A stretch of DNA of 64,000 bases from Planctomycetota bacterium (GTDB lineage Bacteria; Planctomycetota; UBA8108; UBA1146): the NCBI GenBank assembly GCA_016776905.1, contig JADHSM010000006.1, forward strand, positions 62,001 to 126,000, in the 5' to 3' direction. The notes under the pieces were generated by a model. That model searched no databases. It was not told the origin of the DNA and was given only the letters and a program-made list of their open reading frames with translations. The position numbers and the translations under genes are program-made. Below, piece by piece: positions 30,883 to 39,381 of this stretch. How positions within the stretch are numbered: the stretch's first letter is position 1; the number at the start of each line of letters is the position of its first letter.

Positions 30883-31065
30883 CTATTTCTCATTTGCACG
30901 ATCTGAGCAATCAGGTTGTCCGGGGTAAGCATGTACTCCGAATGAAGCATAAGCGCAGAGCTAGATTGATCATCCCAGACCTTGTGTCTGGCTTCATTAA
31001 CCTTTGACTGACCACCATTTTAAAATAATGCTCACATTGATAAATGTCACTGTGGGTAAGAGTTT

Positions 31066-31174
<109 letters not shown>

Positions 31175-31186
31175 TTTTAATTTTCT

Positions 31187-31227
31187 CAGGCTGAGATTGT
31201 TCTTTGAACATCTCAGCCTGTTTTTTT
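31187..31227 (+). terminator. Rho-independent terminator of the rRNA operon
   Basis: CAGGCTGAGA (31187-31196) pairs with TCTCAGCCTG (31211-31220), with an inner TGTTC/GAACA extension, followed by seven T residues. The loop region contains TTCTTTGAA, echoing the boxA-like sites. Confidence 0.95.
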
Positions 31228-31715
31228 GTGCCTATTTTTCTTCTCAGTTGTGACGCTTTCTCGGGAGTCCCGATCCGCCTCATGACATTTCAATAGGCCA
31301 GATCGATAGGCCGGAAAGATACGGCAGATCTCATGTGCAACATGACACGGAGTGTCCTTAGTTCAGTACTGAAGTGTCCTTAGTTCAGAACTTGGGTTCA
31401 GTATTTGGGTTTAGTATTTGGGTTTAGTATTTGGGTTCAGTGATGACGATCAGTCCTGGCCAGGTTTCTTTATCGATCAGGTGTGTGTGATATGGAGTGT
31501 GACGTGGAGAGTCATCCATTCATTCCGCTTCATCGGTGAACTCTAGTGAATGAAGAATTCGTGTTGAGTACGGTGAATGAAAAATAGGGTGATCTTGGCC
31601 TCGAATCCGTGATTTCAACGCAGTGGTCTTTGATCATCTGCAGAGGTGATCACTCGGCTTCGATGAGAGTATTGGTGAGGTCGCTTTCGACTTCAAAGCT
31701 CTTCAGTTCTCTGCG
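31228..31715. other. 488-bp spacer after the rRNA operon, repeat-bearing
   Basis: No gene is supported. Two short tandem arrays lie at 31351-31442. The rest is plain AT-balanced sequence with no hairpin or promoter I would defend. Confidence 0.5.
31351..31442 (+). repeat. Tandem 22-bp and 12-13 bp repeats
   Basis: AGTGTCCTTAGTTCAG occurs at 31351-31366 and 31373-31388 (22-bp period). It is followed by four copies of TTTGGGTTTAGTA or close variants (31392-31442). Confidence 0.9.
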
Positions 31716-32483
31716 TCATTTTTTCTTACGGTCGAGGAACTTCTGCATTCTTTGCTGCTTATCATCCGATTCGAAGCATATGGCTTGGGAAATCGATTCG
31801 AACAGGTCCCTTCCGTGAGCACCGGTCTCGTGGGATCCATTGATGACTCTTTTGGCCAATTGCACTGCTGAAGGCGCATTCTTTGCGATACTTCTGGCCA
31901 TTTTGTAGGTTTCGTCCTGAAGTTGGTCGTCGGCATGGACGGCGTTGGCCCAGCCGATTTGGCACGCTTCGGCGGCATCGATGATTTTTCCTGTAAAGAT
32001 CAGCTCTCTTGCTTTTCCCACTCCGACGAGTCTTTCGAGTCGGTGACATCCTCCGGCAGCGGGAATGATGCCCAGTCCTACTTCAGGTTGTCCGATTTTA
32101 GTCGTTTCTGAAGCAATTCTGATATCGCAAGCCATCGCGAGTTCGCAACCACCGCCTAATGTCCATCCTCTGACGGCTGCAATCGTGGGAATCCCAAGAT
32201 CAGCGATTCTCTTGAAGATCTGTTGGTTCACTCCTTGCAGGGCTTCGCGTGCGCCTCTTTCTTTGAGAGCCGCAACATCTGCTCCAGCGACAAAACTATC
32301 TCCTGCGCCCTGTATAATCAGGCATCTCAAGTCTTCGCGTTGTTCGATTTCGCCGACAGCCTTGTGCAGTGCCATGACCATTTCACCGTCCAAAGCATTC
32401 TTTTTTTCTGGACGATTCAAAATCATGGTCAGAATCGTTTCATTTTCAGGATCCTGTTTGAACTGAATACGTTCTTCACTCAT
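31716..32483 (-). CDS. Enoyl-CoA hydratase/isomerase family protein
   Basis: This 255-residue crotonase-fold enzyme carries the oxyanion-hole segments AGDSFVAGADVAAL and GWTLGGGCELAMACDI. Both catalytic Glu positions are kept (GGGCELA and GQPEVGLGIIPAAGG), so it should be an active hydratase that adds water to 2-enoyl-CoA in beta-oxidation. I chose ATG 32483 (MSEERIQF) because AAGGA lies upstream; the frame opens 6 codons earlier. It is the last of four minus-strand genes (two more crotonases and a dehydrogenase), 14 bases behind the dehydrogenase. The chain-length preference is unknown. Confidence 0.93.
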   Translation of the reverse strand: MSEERIQFKQDPENETILTMILNRPEKKNALDGEMVMALHKAVGEIEQREDLRCLIIQGAGDSFVAGADVAALKERGAREALQGVNQQIFKRIADLGIPTIAAVRGWTLGGGCELAMACDIRIASETTKIGQPEVGLGIIPAAGGCHRLERLVGVGKARELIFTGKIIDAAEACQIGWANAVHADDQLQDETYKMARSIAKNAPSAVQLAKRVINGSHETGAHGRDLFESISQAICFESDDKQQRMQKFLDRKKK

Positions 32484-32497
32484 GGACGATGTCCTTT

Positions 32498-33541
32498 TCA
32501 CAAGGTGATGACGATTTTTCCGATGGAACTGCGATTTTCCATCCGTGCGTGTGCAGTTGGGAGATTCTCCAACGGATGTATAGAGTCAATGTGAGGTTTG
32601 AGGTGCCCTTTTTCCAGATATTCGAGGGTGTCGATCAATAAAGTTCTGGATCCCATGGTCGATCCGATCAGTTGTTGATTCTTGAAAAAGAGGCGTTTGA
32701 GTTCTACTTCAACCAATGAACCCGTTGTGGCTCCGCATGTGGTCAGTCGTCCTCCTCGAGCGAGAGCTAATAAACTCTGATCCCAAGTGGCTTGTCCCAC
32801 ATTTTCAAAAATGACGTCTGCTCCTCTTCCTTCTGTCCATGTTTTCACTGTTTTCCACCAGTCCTCAGATTCTGGGTCAATCGTATGATCTGCTCCCATA
32901 TTTTCAGCCACGTCTCTTTTTTCTGCAGTACTGGCTGTGGCGATCACTCGTGCACGTAATCTTTTTCCTATTTGGATCGCCATGGAACCGACTCCGCTGG
33001 TTCCCGCTATGACTAATAGGGTTTCTCCCTGTCTTAAGTGGCACTTTTGTAGCATGGAAGCTGCGGTGAGGGCTGATAAAGGAAAAGCTGCCGCTTCCTC
33101 CCAGCTGATGTTCTTTGGTTTGGGAAGGCATTGTTCTGTTTTGACGACGACATATTCGGCACAGGTGCCGTGGCGAGTTTCACCTAATATTCCATATCCA
33201 TCACAGAGCGGATCCTCATTCGCCTGGCATGCTGAACATTCTCCACATGAAAATCCGGGAGAGAGAATAACTTCTTTTCCTACCAACGACTCGGATACGT
33301 CTGAGCCCGTACTTTCGATGACTCCTGCACCGTCGCAGCCGGGTATCAAAGGCAAAGGGAATCGATGTCCCGGAACTCCTCTTCGTACCCATAAATCTAA
33401 ATGGTTGAGTGCCATGGTTTTGAGTTTGACACGAACTTCACCCTTTTGGGGGATGGGAGCATTGAGCTCTTGGAGTGAGAGTGATTCGACGCCTCCATGA
33501 TTCTCGATCATGTAGCCGCGCATTTTTTTTTCCGTTTCCAT
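32498..33541 (-). CDS. Zinc-binding MDR oxidoreductase
   Basis: This 347-residue medium-chain dehydrogenase/reductase has MALNHLDLWVRRGVPG and PGCDGAGVIESTG near the catalytic site. Four structural-zinc cysteines lie in SCGECSACQANEDPLC, and the nucleotide fold is AGTSGVGSMAIQIGKRL. It resembles NADPH-dependent quinone or alcohol reductases. Within a cluster of enoyl-CoA hydratases it may act on an acyl-CoA or aldehyde intermediate, but no signature tells the substrate. The start at 33541 is uncertain; ATG 33523 (MRGYMIEN) is an alternative. The stop is 36 bases from the upstream gene's end region, fitting one operon. Confidence 0.9.
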   Translation of the reverse strand: METEKKMRGYMIENHGGVESLSLQELNAPIPQKGEVRVKLKTMALNHLDLWVRRGVPGHRFPLPLIPGCDGAGVIESTGSDVSESLVGKEVILSPGFSCGECSACQANEDPLCDGYGILGETRHGTCAEYVVVKTEQCLPKPKNISWEEAAAFPLSALTAASMLQKCHLRQGETLLVIAGTSGVGSMAIQIGKRLRARVIATASTAEKRDVAENMGADHTIDPESEDWWKTVKTWTEGRGADVIFENVGQATWDQSLLALARGGRLTTCGATTGSLVEVELKRLFFKNQQLIGSTMGSRTLLIDTLEYLEKGHLKPHIDSIHPLENLPTAHARMENRSSIGKIVITL

Positions 33542-33576
33542 AACACCGGTTTTCCTAATTGAGGTGGACGGAAGGT

Positions 33577-34380
33577 CTAGAAAGCTAAATCGTCGGGCCC
33601 TACGAGTCCTTGACGGCGTGCCCAGCGTGGAGCTCTTTTTTCCAGGAATGCTTCCACGCCTTCTCTGGAATCCTCATGCGTGACGATGCCTTCTAGATAA
33701 ACGGCTTCAAGCTCTTTGAGATGCTTCGCCCATTGATCCTGAGCCCTTCTGTGAAATTGCCGTGCCGTAAAACCCAGAATAGCGGGACTCAATTCCTGAT
33801 AAGGATCGAGTTCAGTATCGATCGCTTCTTCCATTGTTCCGGCAGGGATCAATTCATCGATGATCCCTGGATGAGGGAATTCTTTTGCAGGGTATATTTC
33901 ACCCGAACACACCATTCGCACTGCTGAACCAGGATGACTCCGGGCTAATACCTGAATCAATCCTGCCGGCGGATAGCAGCCGATTTTTATTTCAGGCAAT
34001 CCTAGAGTCGCCTCTTCATCCACAAGGATACGATCACATGCCATCGCGAGTTCGAGGCCTCCGCCTAGGCAACGTCCTTCGATCGCTGCAATGACGATCG
34101 CATCAAGGGAAAGAATGGCCTCTAAGCATGCATGAAACCTTGGAAGCAGGTCTGGCATCTTTTCGGGGGTATGTTCTGCGATGTCAGTACCACTACAGAA
34201 TTCATGCCCTTCTCCCTGAATGATGACCACACGGGCTTCGTCATCGTCACGTATGCCTTGTAACGCTTCGAGGAGTTCGTCGCATTGATCGAGGTCTATG
34301 ATGTTCAGTGGGGCAGAATCCAATAGAACTCTAGCCACGTGTAAATCTCTACGTATTTCCGAACTGACGGTAATCGGCAA
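33577..34380 (-). CDS. Crotonase-family protein resembling dienoyl-CoA hydratase (Dch/BadK type)
   Basis: This 267-residue enzyme keeps both catalytic Glu positions (CLGGGLELAMACD and GLPEIKIGCYPPAG). The segment CSGTDIAEHTPEKMPDLLPRFH strongly recalls the EHxPE...F/LH region I know from cyclohexa-1,5-diene-1-carbonyl-CoA hydratases of anaerobic benzoyl-CoA breakdown. That similarity is from memory and the activity is not proven. The C-terminal helices are longer than in simple ECH. It sits 11 bases after the first crotonase gene, in one operon with two other crotonases and an MDR enzyme. It could alternatively serve another alicyclic or unsaturated acyl-CoA. Confidence 0.85.
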   Translation of the reverse strand: MPITVSSEIRRDLHVARVLLDSAPLNIIDLDQCDELLEALQGIRDDDEARVVIIQGEGHEFCSGTDIAEHTPEKMPDLLPRFHACLEAILSLDAIVIAAIEGRCLGGGLELAMACDRILVDEEATLGLPEIKIGCYPPAGLIQVLARSHPGSAVRMVCSGEIYPAKEFPHPGIIDELIPAGTMEEAIDTELDPYQELSPAILGFTARQFHRRAQDQWAKHLKELEAVYLEGIVTHEDSREGVEAFLEKRAPRWARRQGLVGPDDLAF

Positions 34381-34391
34381 CTGACTTCTCC

Positions 34392-35216
34392 TTACCTTCC
34401 CTCAAACTGGGGAGATCTCTGATCTCTGTTGGCAGCGAGACCTTCGCTAGCGTCGTTACTTTGAAACAGTCTCTGTTGCAGTTCTCTCTCCAGTGACAAA
34501 GCGTCTTGAAGCCCTAAATCAGAACCTCCCTGAATACTTCTTTTAATGAGCCCGACGGCAAGACCTGCACTGCGGGGGGGAGACAGAGACATCGCGTACT
34601 CTTTCACCGCTTCACTGAATCCCTCCGCTGGAAAAATCTTGTGGACGAGTCCTTCGTCTTTCGAATCATCGATCGAAATCATGCGGCCTTCTATGCACCA
34701 CTCCAGAGCTTTCGATCGTCCCAGTAACCGGGAAAGTCTTTGGGTTCCGCCGGTTCCGGGGAGTACACCGAGATGAACCTCCGGAACTCCCATTTTTCCA
34801 CTTCCTGCACAAGCAATCCGAATATCACACGCGAGGGCGACTTCCAGTCCACCTCCGACACAGTGTCCCTGGATTTCAGCGATCACAAGTTTTGAGGTCT
34901 GCTCCAGTCGGCTGATCGTTTCATTGGCATGTAAACAGAAATTATATTTCCATTCGGGAGTGACTGATTTGAGCATGCCGATATCGGCTCCCGCACAAAA
35001 GAATTTCTCGCCCTGACTTCTCAGAATGATCACGTGTATGTCGTCGTCGAAGCGGGCTTCCAAAATTGCCTCGTCGAGTTGGCGCATCAGTTTGTAGGAG
35101 TAGCAATTTGCGGGCGGCTCATCGAGTGTCACGATGCATAATGGACCGTCTTTCTCGATATGAACACATGGTTTATCGTCGTTGAGATCTCTATCGTCGC
35201 CGCCTTTAGAGTTCAT
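34392..35216 (-). CDS. Enoyl-CoA hydratase/isomerase family protein
   Basis: This 274-residue crotonase has KFFCAGADIGML and CVGGGLEVALACDIR for the oxyanion hole, and GVPEVHLGVLPGTGGTQRL, so both catalytic Glu residues are present. The N-terminal 15 residues are polar extra sequence. It is the first gene of the minus-strand operon; GGAAG lies 6 bases before its ATG. It is divergent from a 3-hydroxyacyl-CoA dehydrogenase across a 251-bp spacer, and together they could catalyse two sequential beta-oxidation steps. Confidence 0.93.
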   Translation of the reverse strand: MNSKGGDDRDLNDDKPCVHIEKDGPLCIVTLDEPPANCYSYKLMRQLDEAILEARFDDDIHVIILRSQGEKFFCAGADIGMLKSVTPEWKYNFCLHANETISRLEQTSKLVIAEIQGHCVGGGLEVALACDIRIACAGSGKMGVPEVHLGVLPGTGGTQRLSRLLGRSKALEWCIEGRMISIDDSKDEGLVHKIFPAEGFSEAVKEYAMSLSPPRSAGLAVGLIKRSIQGGSDLGLQDALSLERELQQRLFQSNDASEGLAANRDQRSPQFEGR

Positions 35217-35467
35217 TTGAGTCTTCCATTTCGTGAATTTTGGTTCTTGTCATTGGAAATACGTATTTTGCCGTCTTTTCTTCGCTATCGGCAGATGTAA
35301 ATCCCTGTGAAGAGCCTCGCACTGGAGTCGCTTCATGGCAAGGACCGTACAGAGCGGGGAATCCGTTTTTCCACCTGTCTCTCCGGTTAACATGGGGGCA
35401 TTGCAATTCGCTCCGTAATTTGAATCGTTGTTTTCGGAACTCGTGAACCCAGATGAGGATGAATCTC

Positions 35468-36319
35468 ATGTCCCTTAGACTCACTGTCATTGGTGCAGGC
35501 ACCATGGGCGCAGGTATTGCGCAAGTCGCTGCTATTCATGGCTTTTCTACGACCCTTTGTGATTTGTCAGCGGACCAATTGTCGACCGCTATGTCCTCTA
35601 TCTCCTCCAGTGTCGAAAAGGGAATAGATCGTGGAAAGACTCCTCCGGAAGCCAGAGACTTGGTGGCTCAGGGACTTTCCACTGAGACCGATCTCTTGAA
35701 AGCGTGTGCGGATGCTGATGTCGTCATAGAGGCTGTTCCTGAAGATATTAATTTGAAGAATAAGATTTTTGGAACAGTTGAATCGGTCGTCTCATCTCAT
35801 GCCATCATTGCTTCCAATACTTCCTCCATCCCCATCAGTAAATTGGCGAGTTCTCTCAGTGCACCAGAGCGCTTTATTGGAATGCACTTTTTTAATCCGG
35901 TACCTGTGATGTCTCTCGTTGAAATCATACGTGGTGAAAAAACTTCAGAAAATGTTATCGATAGCACCGTTAAACTTGCCAGAGATATGGCGAAGGAACC
36001 GATCGTGGTTCGCGATTCTCCTGGATTCGCAACGAGTCGATTGGGATTAGTCATCGGGTTGGAAGCGATTCGGATGTTGGAAGACGGTGTTGCCAGTGCC
36101 GAGGAGATCGACAAAGCGATGGAGTTGGGGTATCGCCATCCTATGGGTCCATTGAAATTGACCGATCTCGTGGGTCTCGATGTGCGATTAGCGATCGCTG
36201 AAGTGCTACATGAAGAGATCGGAGAGCAATTCCGCCCCCCCCAGTTATTGAGAGATATGGTCTCCCGGGGAGATTTGGGTAAAAAGAGCGGTCGTGGATT
36301 TCATGACTGGAGTGTCTGA
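35468..36319 (+). CDS. 3-hydroxybutyryl-CoA / 3-hydroxyacyl-CoA dehydrogenase
   Basis: About 283 residues, the usual length of short-chain HBDH/PaaH. The NAD-binding VIGAGTMGAGIAQVAAIHG opens the protein. ASNTSSIPISKLA and GMHFFNPVPVMSLVEIIRG contain the catalytic Ser/His/Asn set, and DSPGFATSRL marks the C-terminal domain. It oxidises 3-hydroxyacyl-CoA to the 3-keto form. I chose ATG 35468 because GAGGA lies 8 bases upstream and the family start fits; earlier in-frame ATGs at 35453 and 35459 exist. It is divergent from the crotonase operon. Confidence 0.95.
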   Translation: MSLRLTVIGAGTMGAGIAQVAAIHGFSTTLCDLSADQLSTAMSSISSSVEKGIDRGKTPPEARDLVAQGLSTETDLLKACADADVVIEAVPEDINLKNKIFGTVESVVSSHAIIASNTSSIPISKLASSLSAPERFIGMHFFNPVPVMSLVEIIRGEKTSENVIDSTVKLARDMAKEPIVVRDSPGFATSRLGLVIGLEAIRMLEDGVASAEEIDKAMELGYRHPMGPLKLTDLVGLDVRLAIAEVLHEEIGEQFRPPQLLRDMVSRGDLGKKSGRGFHDWSV

Positions 36320-36354
36320 TAGACTCCAATGATTCCCGAGTCACTTCTCGACCA

Positions 36355-36382
36355 TTGACCCAGAACCCTTGCCCTGTACATT
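36355..36382 (+). promoter_or_regulatory. Candidate promoter for the IPT/dockerin gene
   Basis: TTGACC (36355-36360) and TACATT (36377-36382) are separated by 16 bases, 60 bases upstream of the ATG at 36443. Confidence 0.4.
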
Positions 36383-36442
36383 CATATTGAGGGTTTGTGT
36401 GACTTCTGAAGAAGTATTCACATTTAGCTAGGGAGTGTATTT

Positions 36443-37753
36443 ATGCGTATTTTCGTATTGAGCCACATTTTTGTGCTCATTGTCTGCTGTATGTCTGTCT
36501 CCGCTCAGGATGCGATTTTGTCAGTTTCCGGTGGAGCAGGTTCCACAGGAGATTTGATCGATTCAGCCGTCACCTTGGACAGTACCTTGATCGTTCAAGG
36601 TTGGTCTATGAGCGTCTGTCATCCCGAGGGTGATCTCGATCTCATCTCGGCAACTGACGGTCCCACCACTCAAGTTGTCAATGGGGGTGGACCTCCTGAC
36701 TTTAATGAGTTGAACATTGTGCCGGGTGGAATGACTGTCGGTGTGGTGATCAATTTTGTGGGAAGCAACGTTCTTGATCCTGGTACCGGATATGGATTAC
36801 TGGATCTTCAATATGAACTGATAGGTGTTCCCGATACGGGTGGCCTTCCGATTGATGCTGCACTTGAGTTTTGTGATCAAACTCTGGGTTCTCCTCCTGT
36901 CGACAACATTATTGTTAGTGGCGGATCGAGTATCACTCCGGAAACAAATAGTTCTGTGATTCAAATTGTTCCTCCACCTGATTTTTGTCTCGACGTCACC
37001 TGTATTGGTGGGGTTAGCGATTCGACCATCTCTTGGAGTGAATGTACTCCTTTTGATTACGTCCTTCTTCATAGAGACGGTGCTTTGATCGCCATGATTG
37101 ATAATGGTGCTCTCGACTATGTCGATGCCGATCTCGATCCTGGAAGTTACACCTATTCCTTAGTGGGTGTCGTTTTCACTGATCCGTTGTCGAATCCAGA
37201 AATCGTCACAAACCTGTGTACGACTGAAATCATTCCTGTTACCGCTCAAGGTGTAAGTCCTCTTACGGGTCACTATTTGGGTGGAGATGAGATCAGTATC
37301 ACCGGTTCGGGATTCCTTGCTGCTTCAGATACTGTGGTTTCGATCAATGGGATTCCTCTAGAGAATCAAGTGGTTGTCGATGACGAGACAATTACCGGAA
37401 CTCTTCCAGCTTCAACTGTTGGTATTGGTTCCGTAGATGTTGACGTGATCAATGCGTTGGGATCTGCACAACTCTCCCAGGCCTTTACCTACGGATTTAT
37501 TCGAGGAGTGGTCAATGGTGATGTCATTCTTGATATTGGTGATGCGATGTACATCGCGATGTATCTCTTCAATAACGGAGAGGAACCTCTTTGCCTTGAG
37601 GCTGCGGAGTCCAATGGTGACGGTGTGATCGACATTGCGGACTCTATCTTTGTGGTGATGTACCTGTTCCGGAATGGGCCCTCACCGACTGCGCCGTTCC
37701 CTGCAGCGGGGCTCGATGATGATCCCAACGGCGGATTCGGCTGTAATCCCTGA
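36443..37753 (+). CDS. Secreted protein with IPT/TIG domain and dockerin-like C terminus
   Basis: This 436-residue protein has a signal peptide (about 1-21, ending VSAQ). A beta-rich part (22-175) resembles cohesin-like or planctomycete surface modules. A fibronectin-like stretch follows, then an IPT/TIG domain (about 270-350: VSPLTGHYLGGDEISITGSG). It ends with paired EF-hand-like loops (VNGDVILDIGDAMYIAMYLF and ESNGDGVIDIADSIFVVMYL), the same C-terminal type as in the multicopper oxidase. A surface or matrix role is inferred. AGGGAG precedes the ATG. It has no operon partner; tRNA-Pro follows. Confidence 0.88.
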   Translation: MRIFVLSHIFVLIVCCMSVSAQDAILSVSGGAGSTGDLIDSAVTLDSTLIVQGWSMSVCHPEGDLDLISATDGPTTQVVNGGGPPDFNELNIVPGGMTVGVVINFVGSNVLDPGTGYGLLDLQYELIGVPDTGGLPIDAALEFCDQTLGSPPVDNIIVSGGSSITPETNSSVIQIVPPPDFCLDVTCIGGVSDSTISWSECTPFDYVLLHRDGALIAMIDNGALDYVDADLDPGSYTYSLVGVVFTDPLSNPEIVTNLCTTEIIPVTAQGVSPLTGHYLGGDEISITGSGFLAASDTVVSINGIPLENQVVVDDETITGTLPASTVGIGSVDVDVINALGSAQLSQAFTYGFIRGVVNGDVILDIGDAMYIAMYLFNNGEEPLCLEAAESNGDGVIDIADSIFVVMYLFRNGPSPTAPFPAAGLDDDPNGGFGCNP

Positions 37754-37868
37754 TTTTGACCTCTAAGGGGGGTCTGATTGACCAGATTTGGTTCGCTCGG
37801 TATGCTTCTTTGTTCTCGTATGAGAGCAGCAACTGGAGATCTCTCCGAGTTGCTTTGGATTGAAATAG

Positions 37869-37945
37869 CGGGGTGTGGCTCAGTTTGGTAGAGCGCCACG
37901 TTCGGGACGTGGAGGCCGGAGGTTCGAATCCTCTCACCCCGACCA
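37869..37945 (+). tRNA. tRNA-Pro (CGG)
   Basis: The acceptor CGGGGTG pairs with CACCCCG, the anticodon loop is TTCGGGA (anticodon CGG), the T arm is GGTTCGAATCC, and the discriminator is A. CCA is encoded at 37943-37945, unlike the other three tRNAs here. A terminator follows 10 bases later. Confidence 0.97.
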
Positions 37946-37955
37946 TAGATTTTTC

Positions 37956-37989
37956 TGGCCGCACAGGCTTTCTGTGCGGCCATTTTTTT
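37956..37989 (+). terminator. Rho-independent terminator after tRNA-Pro
   Basis: TGGCCGCACAG (37956-37966) pairs perfectly with CTGTGCGGCCA (37972-37982) around a 5-nt loop, followed by seven T residues. Confidence 0.95.
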
Positions 37990-38121
37990 GTAGATATTTG
38001 AGCGAGATTTTTTCCAGAAACAGAGATCTGAACAGCAAGAGTATTGAATGAGTATTCGGGGAGCATTGGAGGAGGTTCTCTACTAAGATGCGTCTGTTCA
38101 TGCCATGAAAGGAATCTCGCA

Positions 38122-39381
38122 ATGGAAACACTCGCAGGAGTTGATCTCCCATCCTTGGAACGATATGCCCAACTGATCGTAAAGAAGGGCTGCAATGTTC
38201 AACCTGGACAAGTCTTTCAAATCGGTGCCGATGCTCAAAATGTTGATTTTGCTGTCCTCGTCGCAGAAGCCGCCTACGAAGCAGGGGCTCGTTTTGTGAA
38301 TTTAGATTTGTCGGACGATCGGATGCAGAAATCTCGAATTCGTTCCGCTCATGAAGAAGAATTTTTGGACTACGTGCCTTCTCATGTTTCCGTCCGATTT
38401 GATGAGATGATCGACTCAAAGGGAGCGGTTGTGAGATTGGTGGGACCGCGTGATCCTGTCGCATTAGCGGGGTTGCCAGCAGATAAAATGAATCGTGTGC
38501 GAATGGCAGGCCACCACGCGGCCAAAAGATTCTTTAGCGAAGGCATTGGATTGTCGGCGGTTCAATGGTGTGTTGCTTCTGCAGCGACGACCGGTTGGGC
38601 GGAGTCGATTATCGACGACCTCAAAGGAGACGAAGCCCGGAATCAACTCTGGACGGAATTGCTGGAGATCGTCCGTGCTGACAAAGACGACGCGTTTGCC
38701 CTGTGGGATGCACATGCGGATCATCTGCAGCAGCGATCTCAGGCATTGAATCAACTCGGATTGGTCTCGATACACTTCTCTGGACCGGGCACTGATTTGA
38801 CGGTGGGATTGTCGACCTACGCTCGTTTCGCCGGCGGAGGCACTCGCAGCCAGAGAGACGTTGATTTCATTCCCAATTTGCCGACCGAAGAGGTTTTTAC
38901 AACACCAGACTGGAGACAGACGGAGGGGGTCGTCAGAGTGACGAGACCCTTTGTCGTCAATGGTGCTTTGGTGAAAGATCTATTGATGACTTTTTCTAGC
39001 GGTGAACTTGTCGATTTCGATGCGAGTGAAGGCGCGGATACTTTGAAGTCTTATGTCGATAGTGACCCCGGCGCACGAAGACTGGGAGAGGTGGCTCTTG
39101 TAGGGACCGATTCGCCCATTTTTCAAAATGGACGAGTCTTCAAAGAAATCCTGTTGGACGAAAATGCGGCGTGTCATATCGCCGTCGGAAACGCTTACAA
39201 GTCATGCTTGGAGGGCGGCGAGACGATGTCCAATGAAACGTTGGAAGAAATCGGATGTAATGCATCCTCTGCACATACCGACATGATGATTAGTGATGAG
39301 AATGTTCTCGTTGTGGGGCGTGATTCAAACGGTAAAGAAACCGAGCTTCTTCGCGATGGGGCTTGGGTATTCGGAGGATGA
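38122..39381 (+). CDS. M29-family metallo-aminopeptidase
   Basis: About 419 residues, the usual length of thermophilic-type aminopeptidases (AmpS, PepS, aminopeptidase T). Family features include a first domain starting LERYAQLIVKKG, then SGPGTDLTVGL, NLPTEEVFTTPD with a metal Glu, and the C-terminal LLDENAACHIAVGNAY and SAHTDMMIS segments supplying Glu, His and Asp ligands. It removes N-terminal residues from peptides in the cytoplasm. ATG 38122 has AAAGGA 9 bases upstream; the frame opens 26 codons earlier without support. The next gene overlaps its stop by 4 bases (ATGA), so it is coupled to the dipeptide epimerase. Confidence 0.94.
   Translation: METLAGVDLPSLERYAQLIVKKGCNVQPGQVFQIGADAQNVDFAVLVAEAAYEAGARFVNLDLSDDRMQKSRIRSAHEEEFLDYVPSHVSVRFDEMIDSKGAVVRLVGPRDPVALAGLPADKMNRVRMAGHHAAKRFFSEGIGLSAVQWCVASAATTGWAESIIDDLKGDEARNQLWTELLEIVRADKDDAFALWDAHADHLQQRSQALNQLGLVSIHFSGPGTDLTVGLSTYARFAGGGTRSQRDVDFIPNLPTEEVFTTPDWRQTEGVVRVTRPFVVNGALVKDLLMTFSSGELVDFDASEGADTLKSYVDSDPGARRLGEVALVGTDSPIFQNGRVFKEILLDENAACHIAVGNAYKSCLEGGETMSNETLEEIGCNASSAHTDMMISDENVLVVGRDSNGKETELLRDGAWVFGG

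Noticed and set aside
36300-36325. Hairpin TGGAG...CTCCA at the end of the 3-hydroxyacyl-CoA dehydrogenase gene as terminator
   Set aside because: The stem is interrupted and no T-run follows.
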